NCBI GenBank assembly: GCA_031267635.1
Contig: JAIRYX010000467.1
Span: 1-14,829, forward strand
Reading direction: 5' to 3'
Source: Planctomycetaceae bacterium
GTDB taxonomy: Bacteria; Planctomycetota; Planctomycetia; Pirellulales; Thermoguttaceae
Length of the DNA stretch: 14,829 nt
In this document: one piece after another, positions 14,694 to 14,829 of the stretch
Layout: every line of letters begins with the position of its first letter
How positions within the stretch are numbered: position 1 is the stretch's first letter
Made by a program: the position numbers and the translations under genes
Notes under the pieces: generated by a model
What the model was told of the DNA's origin: nothing
The model's input: the letters and a program-made list of their open reading frames with translations, nothing else
Database searches by the model: none

Positions 14694-14829
14694 GTAACTA
14701 TTCAGTTGCTCGAACGGCTTTACCATTGCCGCCCTTATTTATCAAATTTCCCTTAGTAGCCAACAACACCTCCCAAACGCGCCCTTATGTCCTTATGTTT
14801 TAGAGGACGGAGGGTTATCAAAATTAAAC
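14694..14829 (+). repeat. Dispersed repeat, copy D (lacks the hairpin core; runs to window end)
   Basis: It starts GTAACTATTCAGTTGCTCG and goes straight into CGAACGGCTTTACCATTGC, CCCTTATTTATCA and CCCTTAGTAGCCAACAA, nearly identical to copy B's second module. Compared with copy B it lacks the loop and the right arm, as if deleted between the two GTT-containing arms. Similarity to copy B continues in scattered form to about 14790 (CCCTTATG); the right boundary is unknown. No visible gene on the plus strand ends just before it. Confidence 0.75.

Overview
The window looks like a piece of a low-GC bacterial chromosome, most likely from the Planctomycetota (inference). The support is a DRG/Obg-like GTPase with a C-terminal TGS domain, a GyrA with an extra acidic insert and tail, a very large secreted carbohydrate-active-like protein with a low-complexity N-terminus, weak or missing ribosome binding sites on several genes, GTG/TTG starts, and IS4-type transposase debris. 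I recognise two core genes with confidence: metK (S-adenosylmethionine synthetase, +) and gyrA (DNA gyrase subunit A, -). No rRNA, tRNA or CRISPR array was seen.

Layout: 3-314 (+) is the C-terminal end of an ABC-2/ABCG-type exporter permease cut by the window edge. 512-1510 (+) is the TGS-domain GTPase. 1511-2700 is an insertion-sequence graveyard: a hairpin repeat, a broken IS4-family transposase (1811-2303), a second possible transposase tail (2464-2601) and an apparent terminator. 2717-4076 holds metK with a promoter-like pair and a hairpin plus T-run in its leader. 4077-4467 is AT-rich, with one large inverted repeat. 4468-5478 (+) is an unrecognised membrane protein whose middle looks frame-disturbed. 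5479-5948 is the convergent gap: a terminator-like inverted repeat, an IS630-type transposase tail (-) and another copy of the hairpin repeat. gyrA (5949-8870, -) and a 1632-residue exported protein (9227-14125, -) follow, each with its own promoter-like pair upstream. 14126-14829 is non-coding, with hairpins and the last repeat copy.

The genes do not form a pathway; they are separate housekeeping and surface functions broken up by mobile-element remnants. The most distinctive signal is a four-copy dispersed repeat (366-421, 1529-1662, 5838-5932 on the minus strand, 14694 to the window end). Three copies start within about 55 nt after a stop codon, in the sense direction of the gene they follow. 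Three copies keep a long stem around a conserved loop sequence, and the stem shows compensatory change between copies. It could be a MITE/REP-like element or a structured RNA acting at mRNA 3' ends.
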